DNA from: Treponema sp. | GTDB lineage: Bacteria > Spirochaetota > Spirochaetia > Treponematales > Treponemataceae | Length of the DNA stretch: 64,000 bases | Assembly: GCA_016288205.1 (NCBI GenBank) | Contig: JAEEYO010000054.1 | Span: 1 to 64,000 of the forward strand | Direction of reading: 5' to 3' | Notes under the pieces: model-generated | The model's input: only the letters and a program-made list of their open reading frames with translations | Databases searched by the model: none | Told to the model about the DNA's origin: nothing | Translations under genes and position numbers: made by a program | Shown here: positions 1 to 8,440 of the stretch, piece by piece | How positions within the stretch are numbered: the stretch's first letter is position 1 | How the letters are laid out: every line of letters begins with the position of its first letter

Positions 1-396
1 GCACAAAAGGATTTGCTCTTCCTCGCTTTTCGTCTTGTTGTATTCGTGCAGAATCTCGTGGATTTTCTTGCAGCACAAAAGTGCCTTGTCGGGACGCTTG
101 AACAAAACAAGCAGACTGTCGCCCTCGCTCTTGATTAAAAATCCGTCAAAATCCTCGATGACCGGAAGAATCAGACGCTCGGACTCAAAAATAATCTGCA
201 TGAAGTGGATGATTCCAAACTTCTCCGTTCCCCTGGAAAATCCGCTGAGGTCCGTGAACATGACGCACCATTTTTCGCCGAAGGAATCCCAGATGCGCCT
301 GTCGATTTTTTCCTTGTCCGCCCCGGGTTCAAGACGGGCTGTCATAAGGCTTTCAAGTCGTTTTTGCGGTGTGGATGTGTGCTGGTTTATGGGCAT
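1..396 (-). CDS. Class III adenylate/guanylate cyclase domain protein (partial, cut by window edge)
   Basis: The frame is open to the left edge, so only the first 132 residues are visible. It starts at ATG 396, with AGGAGGCCT at 402-410 as ribosome binding site. The core of a class III nucleotide cyclase is readable: VMFTDLSGFSR (first metal aspartate, about residues 45-55) and SEGDSLLVLF (second metal aspartate region, about residues 92-101). No signal peptide or membrane segment precedes the domain, so this part should be cytoplasmic. It would make a cyclic nucleotide from ATP or GTP; the specificity residues lie outside the visible part. It is transcribed divergently from the GGDEF gene. 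A second cyclase occurs at 50585-53440. Confidence 0.8.
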   Translation of the reverse strand, partial: MPINQHTSTPQKRLESLMTARLEPGADKEKIDRRIWDSFGEKWCVMFTDLSGFSRGTEKFGIIHFMQIIFESERLILPVIEDFDGFLIKSEGDSLLVLFKRPDKALLCCKKIHEILHEYNKTKSEEEQILLC

Positions 397-443
397 GTTT
401 CAGGCCTCCTATAAAAAATCCGTGTTTTTTTCTTCCATTTAAA

Positions 444-471
444 AGTATATCACAATTTCTAAAAAAATCAA
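444..471 (-). promoter_or_regulatory. Promoter of the left-edge cyclase gene
   Basis: Read on the minus strand, TTGATT (466-471) and TATACT (444-449) are separated by 16 bases, with an extended TGA just before the -10. It points at the cyclase start at 396. Confidence 0.5.
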
Positions 472-501
472 TTGCCAAATCAAGCATAAATAAGGTATAA
501 T
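472..501 (+). promoter_or_regulatory. Promoter of the GGDEF gene
   Basis: TTGCCA (472-477) and TATAAT (496-501) are separated by 18 bases, upstream of the diguanylate cyclase gene. It lies back to back with the cyclase promoter, so the 160-base gap holds two divergent promoters. Confidence 0.55.
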
Positions 502-555
502 TAAGGAAGGAACTGGAAACGCATTGAAATATGGCAGGAGGACTTGGGCAATAGG

Positions 556-2574
556 ATGGCTTACTCAATAATAGGCGTGCTCTCATTGATTCTTAATCTC
601 ATAATGAACCGTGAAGCTTTCAGGTGCTTCCGGCTGCGTTCCAAGGGGCATGACTCTGAGCAACGGACGGCAATCCGCTACAGTCATTTTCTTGTGGTGT
701 CGAGTCTTTTTTTCATTGCGGACATAGCATGGGGACCTTTGTATGTGCATCGCGACGTGCAGGGTATCTTTCCATTCTTGTATCTTGACTGCGTATTCTA
801 TTTTATATTCATGTTCCTGACCATGCTCACATGGATACGATATATAATCGCCTATCTGGGGAAAAAGGGCCGCCGGAGCAAAATCTTCCTTTGCGTTGTG
901 TGGACCATGTTTTCGCTGGAACTTGTATATCTTGTGGTCAACATTTTTTACCCCTTTCTTTTTTCCTTTAATGCGGAACATGAATACATACCTGAATCCG
1001 GCAGGCACGTGGCGTTTATCCTGCAAATTATCCTCTATATGGCGACTACGATATACATGATCCGTATAGCACGCAAAGCGAACAGGGACATGAGGATCCG
1101 GTACGTCGCGGTCGGAGGCTCATGTTTTATGATGGACATCTTCCTTGTGCTGCAGATACTCAATCCAAAACATCCTTTTTATACCATGGGGCTTATAATC
1201 GGAATCTGCGTGATTCGCACTTATGTCGAGGCCGGTGAGAAAAGGGAAAGAAAAATATACGACAGTATTGCGACAAGCCTTGCGGAAGATTACGAAGTGA
1301 TGTATTACGTTGAAAAAGAGACGGGAGAATTCCGGGAATTCTCAAAAAGCAAGGAATATGAGACCCTGCACGTACCGGTCATAGGCAGCGATTTTTATGC
1401 CGAGACACGGATGAATATTGACAAATACGTCCATCCCGATGACAGGGAATTTGCAAGGAGCATGCACAGCAAAGAGACTATCCTGAAAAATCTGGAGATT
1501 AAAAAATCATACTCCTATAAGTATCGCATTATGATTGACGGGCGGCCGAGGTATTTTCAGTTCACGGTGAAGCATGCCAATGATGAGGACCATTTTGTTC
1601 TGAGTGAAAAGGATATAGATGATGAGATCACGGCTGAGAACATGCTGCTTGAAAATCAGAAAAAGCACGTCACATTCAGTCAGATTGCGGAGCTTCTTGC
1701 CGTCAATTACGATGTGATATATTATGTCGATGCGGAGGACTCAAGCTATATCAGCTACGAGTGCAGGAACATCTACGGCAAATTGGACGTACAGAAATCG
1801 GGAGATGATTTTTTTGCGGAATCCCTGAATGACATTTCGAATATTGTCTATATGGGTGACCGTGAGCTTGTGTCCGATTTTCTCAATAAGGATCATATAA
1901 TCACCGTCCTTGAGAATCAGAGAAGCTGCCGCATTGATTACCGGATTCTGGCATTCGGAAAAACACATTATGTCAGGATGACCGTTCGTAAGACAAGCAA
2001 CGGCTCTCATTATATAATTGGAATCGAGAATATTGATGATGAGGTCAGAAGGGAAAAGCAGCGTCTTAAGGAATTGAATACGGAGAAGGAGCTTGCAAGG
2101 CGTGATGAGCTGACGGGTGTGAAAAACAAGACCGCATACAGTGAGCTGGAAAAATCAGTCCAGACAAACATTGACAACGGAATGGATTATCTTCCTTTCG
2201 GGCTTGTCGTTTGTGACACCAATAATTTGAAGAAAATAAATGACACGGAAGGTCATACGGCCGGTGACGAGTATATCAAAAAATCCGCGGCGATTCTTTG
2301 TGACATCTTCGACCACAGTCCGGTGTTCAGAGTCGGAGGCGATGAATTCGTCGTGTTTTTGAGGGGCGACGATTATTCAAACAGGGAAGAGCTTATGAAA
2401 AAATTGCACGCCCAGATTCTGGAAAATCTGAAATCAGGATCGGGACCTGTGATTGCTTCCGGCATGGCTGAATATGTTCCCAAAGCAGACAGTCTTGTGT
2501 CGGAGATATTCGACCGTGCGGATAAGAAAATGTACGAGGACAAGCGCAGCCTCAAGAGCGGTGCAATGGAATGA
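556..2574 (+). CDS. Membrane-bound diguanylate cyclase with duplicated sensor domain (GGDEF)
   Basis: Predicted diguanylate cyclase making c-di-GMP from two GTP. Residues about 1-230 hold roughly six or seven hydrophobic segments. Two similar regions of about 120 residues follow (about 236-355 and 375-497), each containing a D/Y-V-M/I-Y-Y-V core and ending in an ID-DE stretch; they look like an internal duplication of a PAS-like sensor. The GGDEF domain runs from about 514 to the end with an intact GGDEF motif near residue 594. ATG 556 is preferred: AGGAGG (536-541) lies 14 bases upstream, whereas the in-frame TTG at 544 would be only two bases from it. The DUF975 gene follows after 7 bases, so co-transcription is likely. 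The signal sensed is unknown. Confidence 0.85.
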   Translation: MAYSIIGVLSLILNLIMNREAFRCFRLRSKGHDSEQRTAIRYSHFLVVSSLFFIADIAWGPLYVHRDVQGIFPFLYLDCVFYFIFMFLTMLTWIRYIIAYLGKKGRRSKIFLCVVWTMFSLELVYLVVNIFYPFLFSFNAEHEYIPESGRHVAFILQIILYMATTIYMIRIARKANRDMRIRYVAVGGSCFMMDIFLVLQILNPKHPFYTMGLIIGICVIRTYVEAGEKRERKIYDSIATSLAEDYEVMYYVEKETGEFREFSKSKEYETLHVPVIGSDFYAETRMNIDKYVHPDDREFARSMHSKETILKNLEIKKSYSYKYRIMIDGRPRYFQFTVKHANDEDHFVLSEKDIDDEITAENMLLENQKKHVTFSQIAELLAVNYDVIYYVDAEDSSYISYECRNIYGKLDVQKSGDDFFAESLNDISNIVYMGDRELVSDFLNKDHIITVLENQRSCRIDYRILAFGKTHYVRMTVRKTSNGSHYIIGIENIDDEVRREKQRLKELNTEKELARRDELTGVKNKTAYSELEKSVQTNIDNGMDYLPFGLVVCDTNNLKKINDTEGHTAGDEYIKKSAAILCDIFDHSPVFRVGGDEFVVFLRGDDYSNREELMKKLHAQILENLKSGSGPVIASGMAEYVPKADSLVSEIFDRADKKMYEDKRSLKSGAME

Positions 2575-2581
2575 GATAAAA

Positions 2582-3370
2582 ATGAACGAGACAAAAATAA
2601 AACAGAATGCGAAACAGTTGATGAAAGCAAATAAGAAAAGAATATTGTGTTCCGCAGTGCCTCTCCAGTTGTGCTGCATATCCTGGATTTTACTTTGTCT
2701 TTTTCAGCCAGAACTTCCTCTTGCATCAGAGCTGTGCATTCGCTGTGGATTTTTTATTTTAACAGCGGTTTTATATATGACATTGACAGCTCTTATTGTC
2801 AGAATGATTAACAATAAAAACGGACATGACTCTCACGGACATAAATTGAAGAATTTGTTCAGACATTTCAAATTATGGTTCAAATATACAATTCTTTTCT
2901 TCACCGTTTTCTTCTGCGTTTTTATTATAAGGATTGCCATTGATTTGCTTATAATTTTTATTATTGTTGGAAATAGATTTTATGACTCATTGTTTTTTGA
3001 AATATTCGGCATTGTGCTTTGTGTGATTTCTGTCATCGCATTCTTTTTTCAAATATATATACTGATATCTTTTTCAATGAGTTTTTCTGTGATTGCGGAA
3101 GATGAAAGTTTCGGTGTCTTTTCAGCACATAAAAAAAGCCTTGCATTGGTGAGGGCTCACCGTTCCGAAATATTTGAATTCGAACTCGGGTTTATAGGAT
3201 GGTATCTTCTCTCCGTAATCACGCTTGGAGTCGCATTGATCTGGACACTTCCGTATTATATTGCGGCAAATTATTATATGTATAAGGAGATGGAAAAATC
3301 TTTTGAGCAAGAAAAGGCCAGCGGCAGGCGCTTCACTGAAATGATCGAGAAATTCAATCAGTCCGTTTGA
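2582..3370 (+). CDS. DUF975-like integral membrane protein
   Basis: A 262-residue protein with about five or six hydrophobic segments. The start (TKIKQNAKQLMKANKKRIL) and the end (FIGWYLLSVITLGVALIW then PYYIAANYYMY) match the usual pattern of DUF975 membrane proteins: a polar helix with a KxxAKxxL pattern, and a terminal G-W-x-L-x-x-I-T-L-G segment followed by PY. No enzymatic motif is visible and the family's role is unknown. It lies 7 bases behind the diguanylate cyclase and probably shares its transcript. The start is uncertain: ATG 2582 has no strong ribosome binding site, and another in-frame ATG occurs at 2621. Confidence 0.6.
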   Translation: MNETKIKQNAKQLMKANKKRILCSAVPLQLCCISWILLCLFQPELPLASELCIRCGFFILTAVLYMTLTALIVRMINNKNGHDSHGHKLKNLFRHFKLWFKYTILFFTVFFCVFIIRIAIDLLIIFIIVGNRFYDSLFFEIFGIVLCVISVIAFFFQIYILISFSMSFSVIAEDESFGVFSAHKKSLALVRAHRSEIFEFELGFIGWYLLSVITLGVALIWTLPYYIAANYYMYKEMEKSFEQEKASGRRFTEMIEKFNQSV

Positions 3371-3374
3371 CGCT

Positions 3375-3692
3375 GATAAGTTTACACGGCTGTCGTTAGT
3401 ATGTGTTAATCTAAAAAATGGGAGATAGAGAGAATATGTATATAAGGCAAGTGCCATAACTGTTACATGGGAAACTTAATGTTGATTGAGGAAACGCTGT
3501 AATGGAGGGGAGGTTCGCGACAAGCAGGCATTTGTGCGGGCCGAACGAAGTGAGTGCAATACCTTATACCGCACACCCATGACTGATTGGCGCGGTTCTC
3601 ACCGCAAATGAAAGCGTTTCCTCTTTTAGATTTACGTTTCCCAAGTTTGTTTTAGATTTGCACTTGCCTTCTACAGATGAGTTTACACGGCT
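3375..3692. repeat. Direct repeat pair flanking the 3.5 kb intergenic element
   Basis: GATAAGTTTACACGGCT (3375-3391) and GATGAGTTTACACGGCT (3676-3692) agree at 16 of 17 positions. They bracket about 285 bases without a gene. The right copy runs into the -35 box of the HD-GYP promoter; the left copy continues as CTGTCG, so it lacks that box. This suggests the promoter region was partly duplicated when the intervening sequence was inserted. Confidence 0.55.
3468..3643. mobile_element. Small inverted-repeat element (MITE-like), no ORF
   Basis: The ends are symmetrical imperfect inverted repeats of 31 bases. The outer arms are TGGGAAAC (3468-3475) and GTTTCCCA (3636-3643); the inner arms are GAGGAAACGCT (3488-3498) and AGCGTTTCCTC (3613-3623). 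Each side has a 12-base unmatched stretch between outer and inner arm. The 114-base interior encodes nothing convincing. Size, symmetry and lack of a gene fit a non-autonomous element or a structured RNA; no transposase is near. It sits inside the longer direct repeat at 3375/3676. Confidence 0.5.
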
Positions 3693-3720
3693 TGACAAAC
3701 ACGCAATTCCGTCAGATAAT
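3692..3720 (+). promoter_or_regulatory. Leaderless promoter of the HD-GYP gene
   Basis: TTGACA (3692-3697), a 17-base spacer and GATAAT (3715-3720). Only six bases separate the -10 from ATG 3727, so the predicted transcript begins at the start codon. Confidence 0.7.
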
Positions 3721-3726
3721 CTTATT

Positions 3727-5421
3727 ATGAAGCTATATTATGAAATCTTGTTTATGATTTCTCTGCTGCTGGCGGGAATTTATGCGCTTATATGGAAAAA
3801 AAGGTACAGCATCTTTTATACGCTGATTTTCCTTCTTGTTCCGCTGACGTTACGAGGCTATATTTTACAGACCAGCGCGGTCCATCTTGGGCAGGCAATA
3901 ACCGGGGTAAAACTCGCGTACCAAGGCGCGCCCTTTCTTCTTCTTTTTATGATGTTCGCCATTTTCAATCTGTGCAATTTAAAGCAGTCAAAATTGGTCA
4001 ACTCCATTTTCTTTTTCCTTTCATGGCTGATATATATCCCGGTTCTTACCATTGGATCAAAACCGCTTTTTTACAAGAGCATAAGCCTTGAATTTGTAAA
4101 CGGAAAACCTGTAATCCTGCGGGAATACGGTCCGTTCCACACGGTCTTTTATCTTTTCATCGCGACATATTTTTTTATCTCGACCGGTGTAATCATCTAC
4201 AGCCTGATAAAGAAAAAAGATTCCTCGAAGAAAATCCTCCTGACCCTTTTGTTCTGTGAATTCTCTGGCGTGTTTCTGTATTTGTTCCACCATGTCTCCC
4301 CGATCAAACTTGATTTTTCACCGCTCTCATATTTAATCAGCGAAGCCATTCTTCTCGTCGTTATCCACCGCATCTCGCTCTATGACATAATGGAGACCGC
4401 GATAGATACGATTGCGATGAACGGCAGCTCGGGCTTCATTTCCTTTGACAAAAAATTCACTTACATTGCGTCCAACCAAGTCGCGAAGGAAGTTTTTCCG
4501 TCATTGAAGGAAATCCGTGTTGACTCCAACGCAAGAAAAAATGAGGAGCTGAGTTCCGAGCTCATCTCAAAAATTCTTGATTTCAAAAGGGACAACTCAA
4601 AGGCACATTTTTTCAAGGAATGCGGAGACAAAATCTACAGGATAAACATAAATTTCTTGTATGCCGGAAAACGCAGGCACGGCTACATGATTTACATAGA
4701 GGACGACACGCGGGAGAGAAAATACATTTCACTGCTCAACGGATTCAACGAGCGTCTAAAAGAAGAGGTTGCGGAAAAAACCGGGCACATCGAGAGAATG
4801 CACAACAATCTGATTCTGGGAATGGCAACCATGGTTGAAAGCCGCGACAATTCCACCGGCGGCCACATCAAGAGGACGAGTGACGTAGTGAAAATTTTGG
4901 TCGAGGAAATTCAAAAAGACAAAAGCGATGACTCACTGAACCTTTCCGATGAGTTCTGCCACAATCTCATAAAAGCGGCCCCTATGCACGACCTTGGGAA
5001 AATTGCCGTAGACGACGCGATTCTTCGTAAGCCTGGAAAATTTACGAGCGAGGAATTTGAGATGATGAAAAAACACACGACGGAAGGAGCAAGGATTGTC
5101 CATGAAATTCTCAAGGGGACGGATGACACGGCATTTCATCTGCTTGCGGAAAATGTCGCGCACTATCACCATGAGAGATGGGACGGCTCAGGTTATCCGA
5201 AGGGACTGAAAGGCGAGGAGATTCCTCTTGAGGCCCGCATAATGGCAGTCGCGGATGTTTATGACGCACTTGTGAGCAAGCGAGTTTACAAAGACAGGAT
5301 GAGTTTTTCGGACGCGGACAAAATCATCATGGAAAGCATGGGAAGGCATTTTGACAAGCGGCTTGAAAAATACTATTGCCTCGCACGCCCCAAGCTTGAG
5401 TCATATTACTCGGACTTATAA
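3727..5421 (+). CDS. Membrane HD-GYP phosphodiesterase with 7TM sensor
   Basis: Predicted c-di-GMP phosphodiesterase. Residues about 1-220 contain about seven hydrophobic segments, resembling the histidine-kinase-type 7TM sensor. A PAS-like region (about 225-335) and a short linker helix follow, then the HD-GYP domain from about residue 360. Visible signature pieces are MHDLGKIAVDD (HD pair near residue 420), HHERWDGSGYP (HD-GYP loop) and ADVYDAL. Start ATG 3727 is chosen because a strong promoter ends six bases before it; the longer frame from TTG 3658 would put the -35 box inside the coding region. It opposes the GGDEF protein upstream in c-di-GMP metabolism. No ribosome binding site is visible, consistent with a leaderless message. 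Confidence 0.88.
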   Translation: MKLYYEILFMISLLLAGIYALIWKKRYSIFYTLIFLLVPLTLRGYILQTSAVHLGQAITGVKLAYQGAPFLLLFMMFAIFNLCNLKQSKLVNSIFFFLSWLIYIPVLTIGSKPLFYKSISLEFVNGKPVILREYGPFHTVFYLFIATYFFISTGVIIYSLIKKKDSSKKILLTLLFCEFSGVFLYLFHHVSPIKLDFSPLSYLISEAILLVVIHRISLYDIMETAIDTIAMNGSSGFISFDKKFTYIASNQVAKEVFPSLKEIRVDSNARKNEELSSELISKILDFKRDNSKAHFFKECGDKIYRININFLYAGKRRHGYMIYIEDDTRERKYISLLNGFNERLKEEVAEKTGHIERMHNNLILGMATMVESRDNSTGGHIKRTSDVVKILVEEIQKDKSDDSLNLSDEFCHNLIKAAPMHDLGKIAVDDAILRKPGKFTSEEFEMMKKHTTEGARIVHEILKGTDDTAFHLLAENVAHYHHERWDGSGYPKGLKGEEIPLEARIMAVADVYDALVSKRVYKDRMSFSDADKIIMESMGRHFDKRLEKYYCLARPKLESYYSDL

Positions 5422-5449
5422 TGCAAGCGAAAAAAATTAGGAGGTCAGG

Positions 5450-6835
5450 ATGTCGATAATTGCAGCGTTCATGGTTCCTCACCCACCGATGATTGTGCCG
5501 GCAGTCGGAAAGGGAAGCGAGAGGCAGATTGAAAAGACAATCAGGGCATACGAAAAAGTTGCGGATGAGATAGCGTCACTGAAACCTGATACAATCATCA
5601 TCTCAAGTCCGCACAGCATAATGTACTCGGATTATTTTCACATCTCACCGGGGACTGGAGCGGAAGGTTCTTTTGCTGATTTTGGTGCGGGAGAAATAAA
5701 ATTCAATGTGCAATATGACACGGAGCTTGTGAGCATGATTTCGGACAGGGCTAAGTGCACGGGTTTCCCAGCCGGAATCATGGGCGAAAGAAAAAAGGAG
5801 CTCGACCACGGCACTATGGTTCCGCTGTGGTTTATCCAGAAAAAATACAGGGACTTCAAGCTTTTGCGCACTGGACTTTCGGGCTTTGATCTTTTGAAGC
5901 ACTACGAATACGGAATCATGATAAAGGAAGCCGTTGAAGATTTGGACAGAAAAGCAGTTTATGTCGCGAGCGGAGATTTGTCACACAAGCTCCAGACTTA
6001 CGGCCCCTATGGTTTTGCGGATGAGGGTCCTGAGTATGACGCGAGAATCATGGACGTGTGTTCTGCCGCTCGTTTCGGTGAGCTTTTTGATTTTGACGAG
6101 AGCTTCTGTGAAAAGGCTGCGGAGTGCGGACATAAATCCTTCGTAATAATGGCGGGTGCACTTGACGGAAAATCCGTGGAGGCAAGGCAGTATTCGCACG
6201 AGGATGTGACCGGCGTGGGTTACGGAATCTGTTCTTTTATTCCGACCGGGAATGATGAGACGAGACATTTTCTTAAGAACCGGCTCCAGATTGTGGAAGA
6301 TGAGCTTGAGAAGAAAAAACAAAAATCAGATGCTTATGTAAAACTTGCACGCGCTTCCGCTGAATCTTACGTGAGAAACGGTGAGATAATTGAAGTTCCT
6401 GACTGGGTACCGGGCGAGATGCTCAAGGCAAAGGCGGGTGCGTTTGTTTCCATTCACAAATTCGGCGCTCTCCGTGGTTGCATCGGAACCATACTTCCGA
6501 CCAAAGAAAATCTTGCGGAGGAAATAATCCGAAATGCAGTGAGCGCAGTTTCCGAAGATCCTCGTTTTGACTCCGTAGAAGCGGGTGAGTTAAAGTGGCT
6601 TGACATAAACGTGGATGTTCTGGGCGAGCCTGAGAAGATAAAATCCAAGGACGAGCTGGACGTAAAAAAATACGGAGTCATCGTGCAGAGCGGATATAAA
6701 AGAGGCCTGCTGCTTCCTGATTTGGACGGAGTTGATACGGTGGAACAGCAGATTGAGATTGCGAGGCGAAAAGGCGGCATCTCTCCGTCTGAAAAAATCG
6801 AGCTTTCAAGGTTTGAGGTCGTGCGTCATTTTTAA
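5450..6835 (+). CDS. Fused AmmeMemoRadiSam proteins B and A (MEMO-AMMECR1)
   Basis: Two domains normally encoded separately are joined in one 461-residue chain. Residues about 1-275 are the MEMO/LigB-like domain (AmmeMemoRadiSam protein B), with [16 protein letters not shown] at the start, SSPHS, and a metal-site-like [11 protein letters not shown] near 175-185. Residues about 285-461 are the AMMECR1 domain (protein A), with the conserved [14 protein letters not shown] at about 337-350. The start is fixed by AGGAGG just upstream of ATG 5450. The radical SAM partner follows after 15 bases, so the whole three-part system is one operon. The reaction is not established; the family is known from co-occurrence and from the human MEMO1 and AMMECR1 homologues. 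Confidence 0.88.
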   Translation: MSIIAAFMVPHPPMIVPAVGKGSERQIEKTIRAYEKVADEIASLKPDTIIISSPHSIMYSDYFHISPGTGAEGSFADFGAGEIKFNVQYDTELVSMISDRAKCTGFPAGIMGERKKELDHGTMVPLWFIQKKYRDFKLLRTGLSGFDLLKHYEYGIMIKEAVEDLDRKAVYVASGDLSHKLQTYGPYGFADEGPEYDARIMDVCSAARFGELFDFDESFCEKAAECGHKSFVIMAGALDGKSVEARQYSHEDVTGVGYGICSFIPTGNDETRHFLKNRLQIVEDELEKKKQKSDAYVKLARASAESYVRNGEIIEVPDWVPGEMLKAKAGAFVSIHKFGALRGCIGTILPTKENLAEEIIRNAVSAVSEDPRFDSVEAGELKWLDINVDVLGEPEKIKSKDELDVKKYGVIVQSGYKRGLLLPDLDGVDTVEQQIEIARRKGGISPSEKIELSRFEVVRHF

Positions 6836-6850
6836 CGGGAGATTTGCAAT

Positions 6851-7708
6851 ATGCCGGTTTGTGATGTCTGTTTCAGGCACTGTACAATAGAAGAAAATGC
6901 AACGGAGATTCCTGGATTTTGCGGCGCGAGGATTTGCCGTGGAGCTCAGATAGTTCCGGGAAACTATGGGAAAATCACTTCGGCTGCACTTGACCCGATA
7001 GAGAAAAAGCCCCTGAAAATGTTTGAGAGCGGAAAAATGATTTTGTCCGTCGGCTCCTACGGCTGCAACCTGCGGTGTCCATTCTGCCAGAACAGCACAA
7101 TCTCGTGGTCGAAAAAAGCATTCGAATATAAGGACACAGCGGAATACTGTCCGCCTGAGGAAATCGTCCGGATGGCATTGAAGCTCAGAAACAGAAACAA
7201 CATCGGGATCGCTTTTACCTACAACGAGCCTCTTGTCGGATATGAGTTTGTGCGGGACACTGCAAGACTTTCCAAAGAAGCCGGGATGAAAAATGTTTTG
7301 GTGACGAACGGAACTGCGAGCGCAAGGGTGTTCGATGAAATAAAAGACTGCATTGACGCAATGAACATTGACCTGAAATCTTTTTCGGAGGGATTTTATA
7401 AAAATCTGCTCGGCGGTGATTTCCTGATGGTCAAGAATTTTATCACGAGCGCGGTTCAGAGCTGCCACGTTGAGCTTACCACTTTGATAATACCAGATGA
7501 GAACGACAGCGATGAGGAGATGCGTGAGCTTTCCGCGTGGGTCTCGGATTTGGAAAAACGCTCCGGCAAAAAAATCCCTCTTCACATCACAAGATTTTTT
7601 CCCTGCTTTCACATGACGGACAAAGAGCCGACCCCAGTCAGCACGATAATGAAACTGGTCGATGTGGCAAAAGAAAATCTGGACTTTGTTTTTCCGGGAA
7701 ACGTATAG
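6851..7708 (+). CDS. amrS: AmmeMemoRadiSam system radical SAM enzyme
   Basis: A 285-residue radical SAM protein. The 4Fe-4S motif CNLRCPFC gives Cys72, Cys76 and Cys79 (CxxxCxxC). An additional N-terminal Cys set (CDVCFRHC, residues 4-11, and a CGARIC segment) is characteristic of this PflA-like subfamily. It should cleave S-adenosylmethionine to a 5'-deoxyadenosyl radical; the substrate is unknown. GGGAG precedes ATG 6851. It lies directly behind the fused MEMO-AMMECR1 gene and is probably translated from the same message. The convergent TatD-type radical SAM gene ends 6 bases downstream. Confidence 0.9.
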   Translation: MPVCDVCFRHCTIEENATEIPGFCGARICRGAQIVPGNYGKITSAALDPIEKKPLKMFESGKMILSVGSYGCNLRCPFCQNSTISWSKKAFEYKDTAEYCPPEEIVRMALKLRNRNNIGIAFTYNEPLVGYEFVRDTARLSKEAGMKNVLVTNGTASARVFDEIKDCIDAMNIDLKSFSEGFYKNLLGGDFLMVKNFITSAVQSCHVELTTLIIPDENDSDEEMRELSAWVSDLEKRSGKKIPLHITRFFPCFHMTDKEPTPVSTIMKLVDVAKENLDFVFPGNV

Positions 7709-7714
7709 ATATTT

Positions 7715-8344
7715 TTATCCCACGTACTCCCTGATTCTGTGCGTCACTCCAAGCTCCTTGCAAAGACGAGTACAAGCCTCCTCATCCTCAACGGAAATAG
7801 TGGTGCGCACGGTTGAAAGAATCACCTTGGGAACATAGAGGGCCGCCTCCCTCGCAAAAGAAAGCAGAGCGGGATATGCCTTTTCCTTAAAGACAGGTCG
7901 CACGGTTTTCTCATAAATCTCAGGGTCGCTCGAATTCAAGCTGATGGAAATCGCATCAAGTCTGCCCTTAAAAAGAGGAGCGATCGATTTTTTGTTCACA
8001 AGATCCCCGAGTCCGTTTGTGTTGAGTCTTACGGGAAGAGTGAAAGTCGCCTTCAGAAAATCCGCCACCTCAAGAAGAACGTCCAGGGCCTCCGTCGGCT
8101 CACCGTATCCGCAGAAAACAAATTCCTTGTAGTCCTTGAATCTTTCCGTCAGACTTTCTTTTTTTATCGCGTCAATCACTTCGTCCGCAGAAGGTTCCCT
8201 CTCAAGCCACAAAGTGTCCACATTGTCAAACTCAGCCTTTTCCCTCTGCCTTATGCAGAAAGTGCACGCGCAAGGACATCGGTTCGTAAGGTTTATGTAA
8301 AGCCCGTTATACTCGGGGTAAATAATCGTCATTCCCTTTTTCAT
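7715..8344 (-). CDS. Radical SAM protein, TatD family-associated
   Basis: About 209 residues from ATG 8344. NRCPCACTFCIRQ carries the CxxxCxxC cluster, and YPEYNGLYINLTNRC at the front is typical of the small radical SAM family that usually sits beside or is fused to TatD nucleases. No tatD gene is in the window, so this copy stands alone. FVFCGYGEPT is the conserved G-E-P SAM-binding element. The start is chosen from an extended -10 (TGATACAAT) that ends seven bases before ATG 8344; longer frames up to 8383 would overlap the promoter. Its function is unknown in all species. Confidence 0.8.
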   Translation of the reverse strand: MKKGMTIIYPEYNGLYINLTNRCPCACTFCIRQREKAEFDNVDTLWLEREPSADEVIDAIKKESLTERFKDYKEFVFCGYGEPTEALDVLLEVADFLKATFTLPVRLNTNGLGDLVNKKSIAPLFKGRLDAISISLNSSDPEIYEKTVRPVFKEKAYPALLSFAREAALYVPKVILSTVRTTISVEDEEACTRLCKELGVTHRIREYVG

Positions 8345-8351
8345 GCCCGAC

Positions 8352-8380
8352 ATTGTATCACAAAACAACAAAAAGGGGAA
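8352..8380 (-). promoter_or_regulatory. Probable leaderless promoter of the TatD-associated radical SAM gene
   Basis: On the minus strand the extended -10 TGA-TACAAT (TACAAT at 8352-8357) ends seven bases before ATG 8344. The -35 position (8375-8380, TTCCCC) is weak, so the extended -10 would carry recognition. Confidence 0.45.
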
Positions 8381-8411
8381 CATGAATCATATAGCATTTC
8401 CACCGAAGCTG

Positions 8412-8420
8412 TGCTATACT
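8412..8420 (+). promoter_or_regulatory. Extended -10 element of the DUF4132 gene
   Basis: TGCTATACT at 8412-8420 is an extended -10. GAGGAGA (8426-8432) is the ribosome binding site for ATG 8441. No clear -35 is visible. Confidence 0.45.
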
Positions 8421-8440
8421 GAAATGAGGAGATTGAAAAA

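Noticed and set aside
544-555. TTG 544 as start of the GGDEF gene
   Set aside because: It is only two bases from the AGGAGG; ATG 556 gives usable spacing.
6806-7612. 268-codon minus-strand frame opposite amrS
   Set aside because: Fully antisense to a clear radical SAM gene; no family signature.
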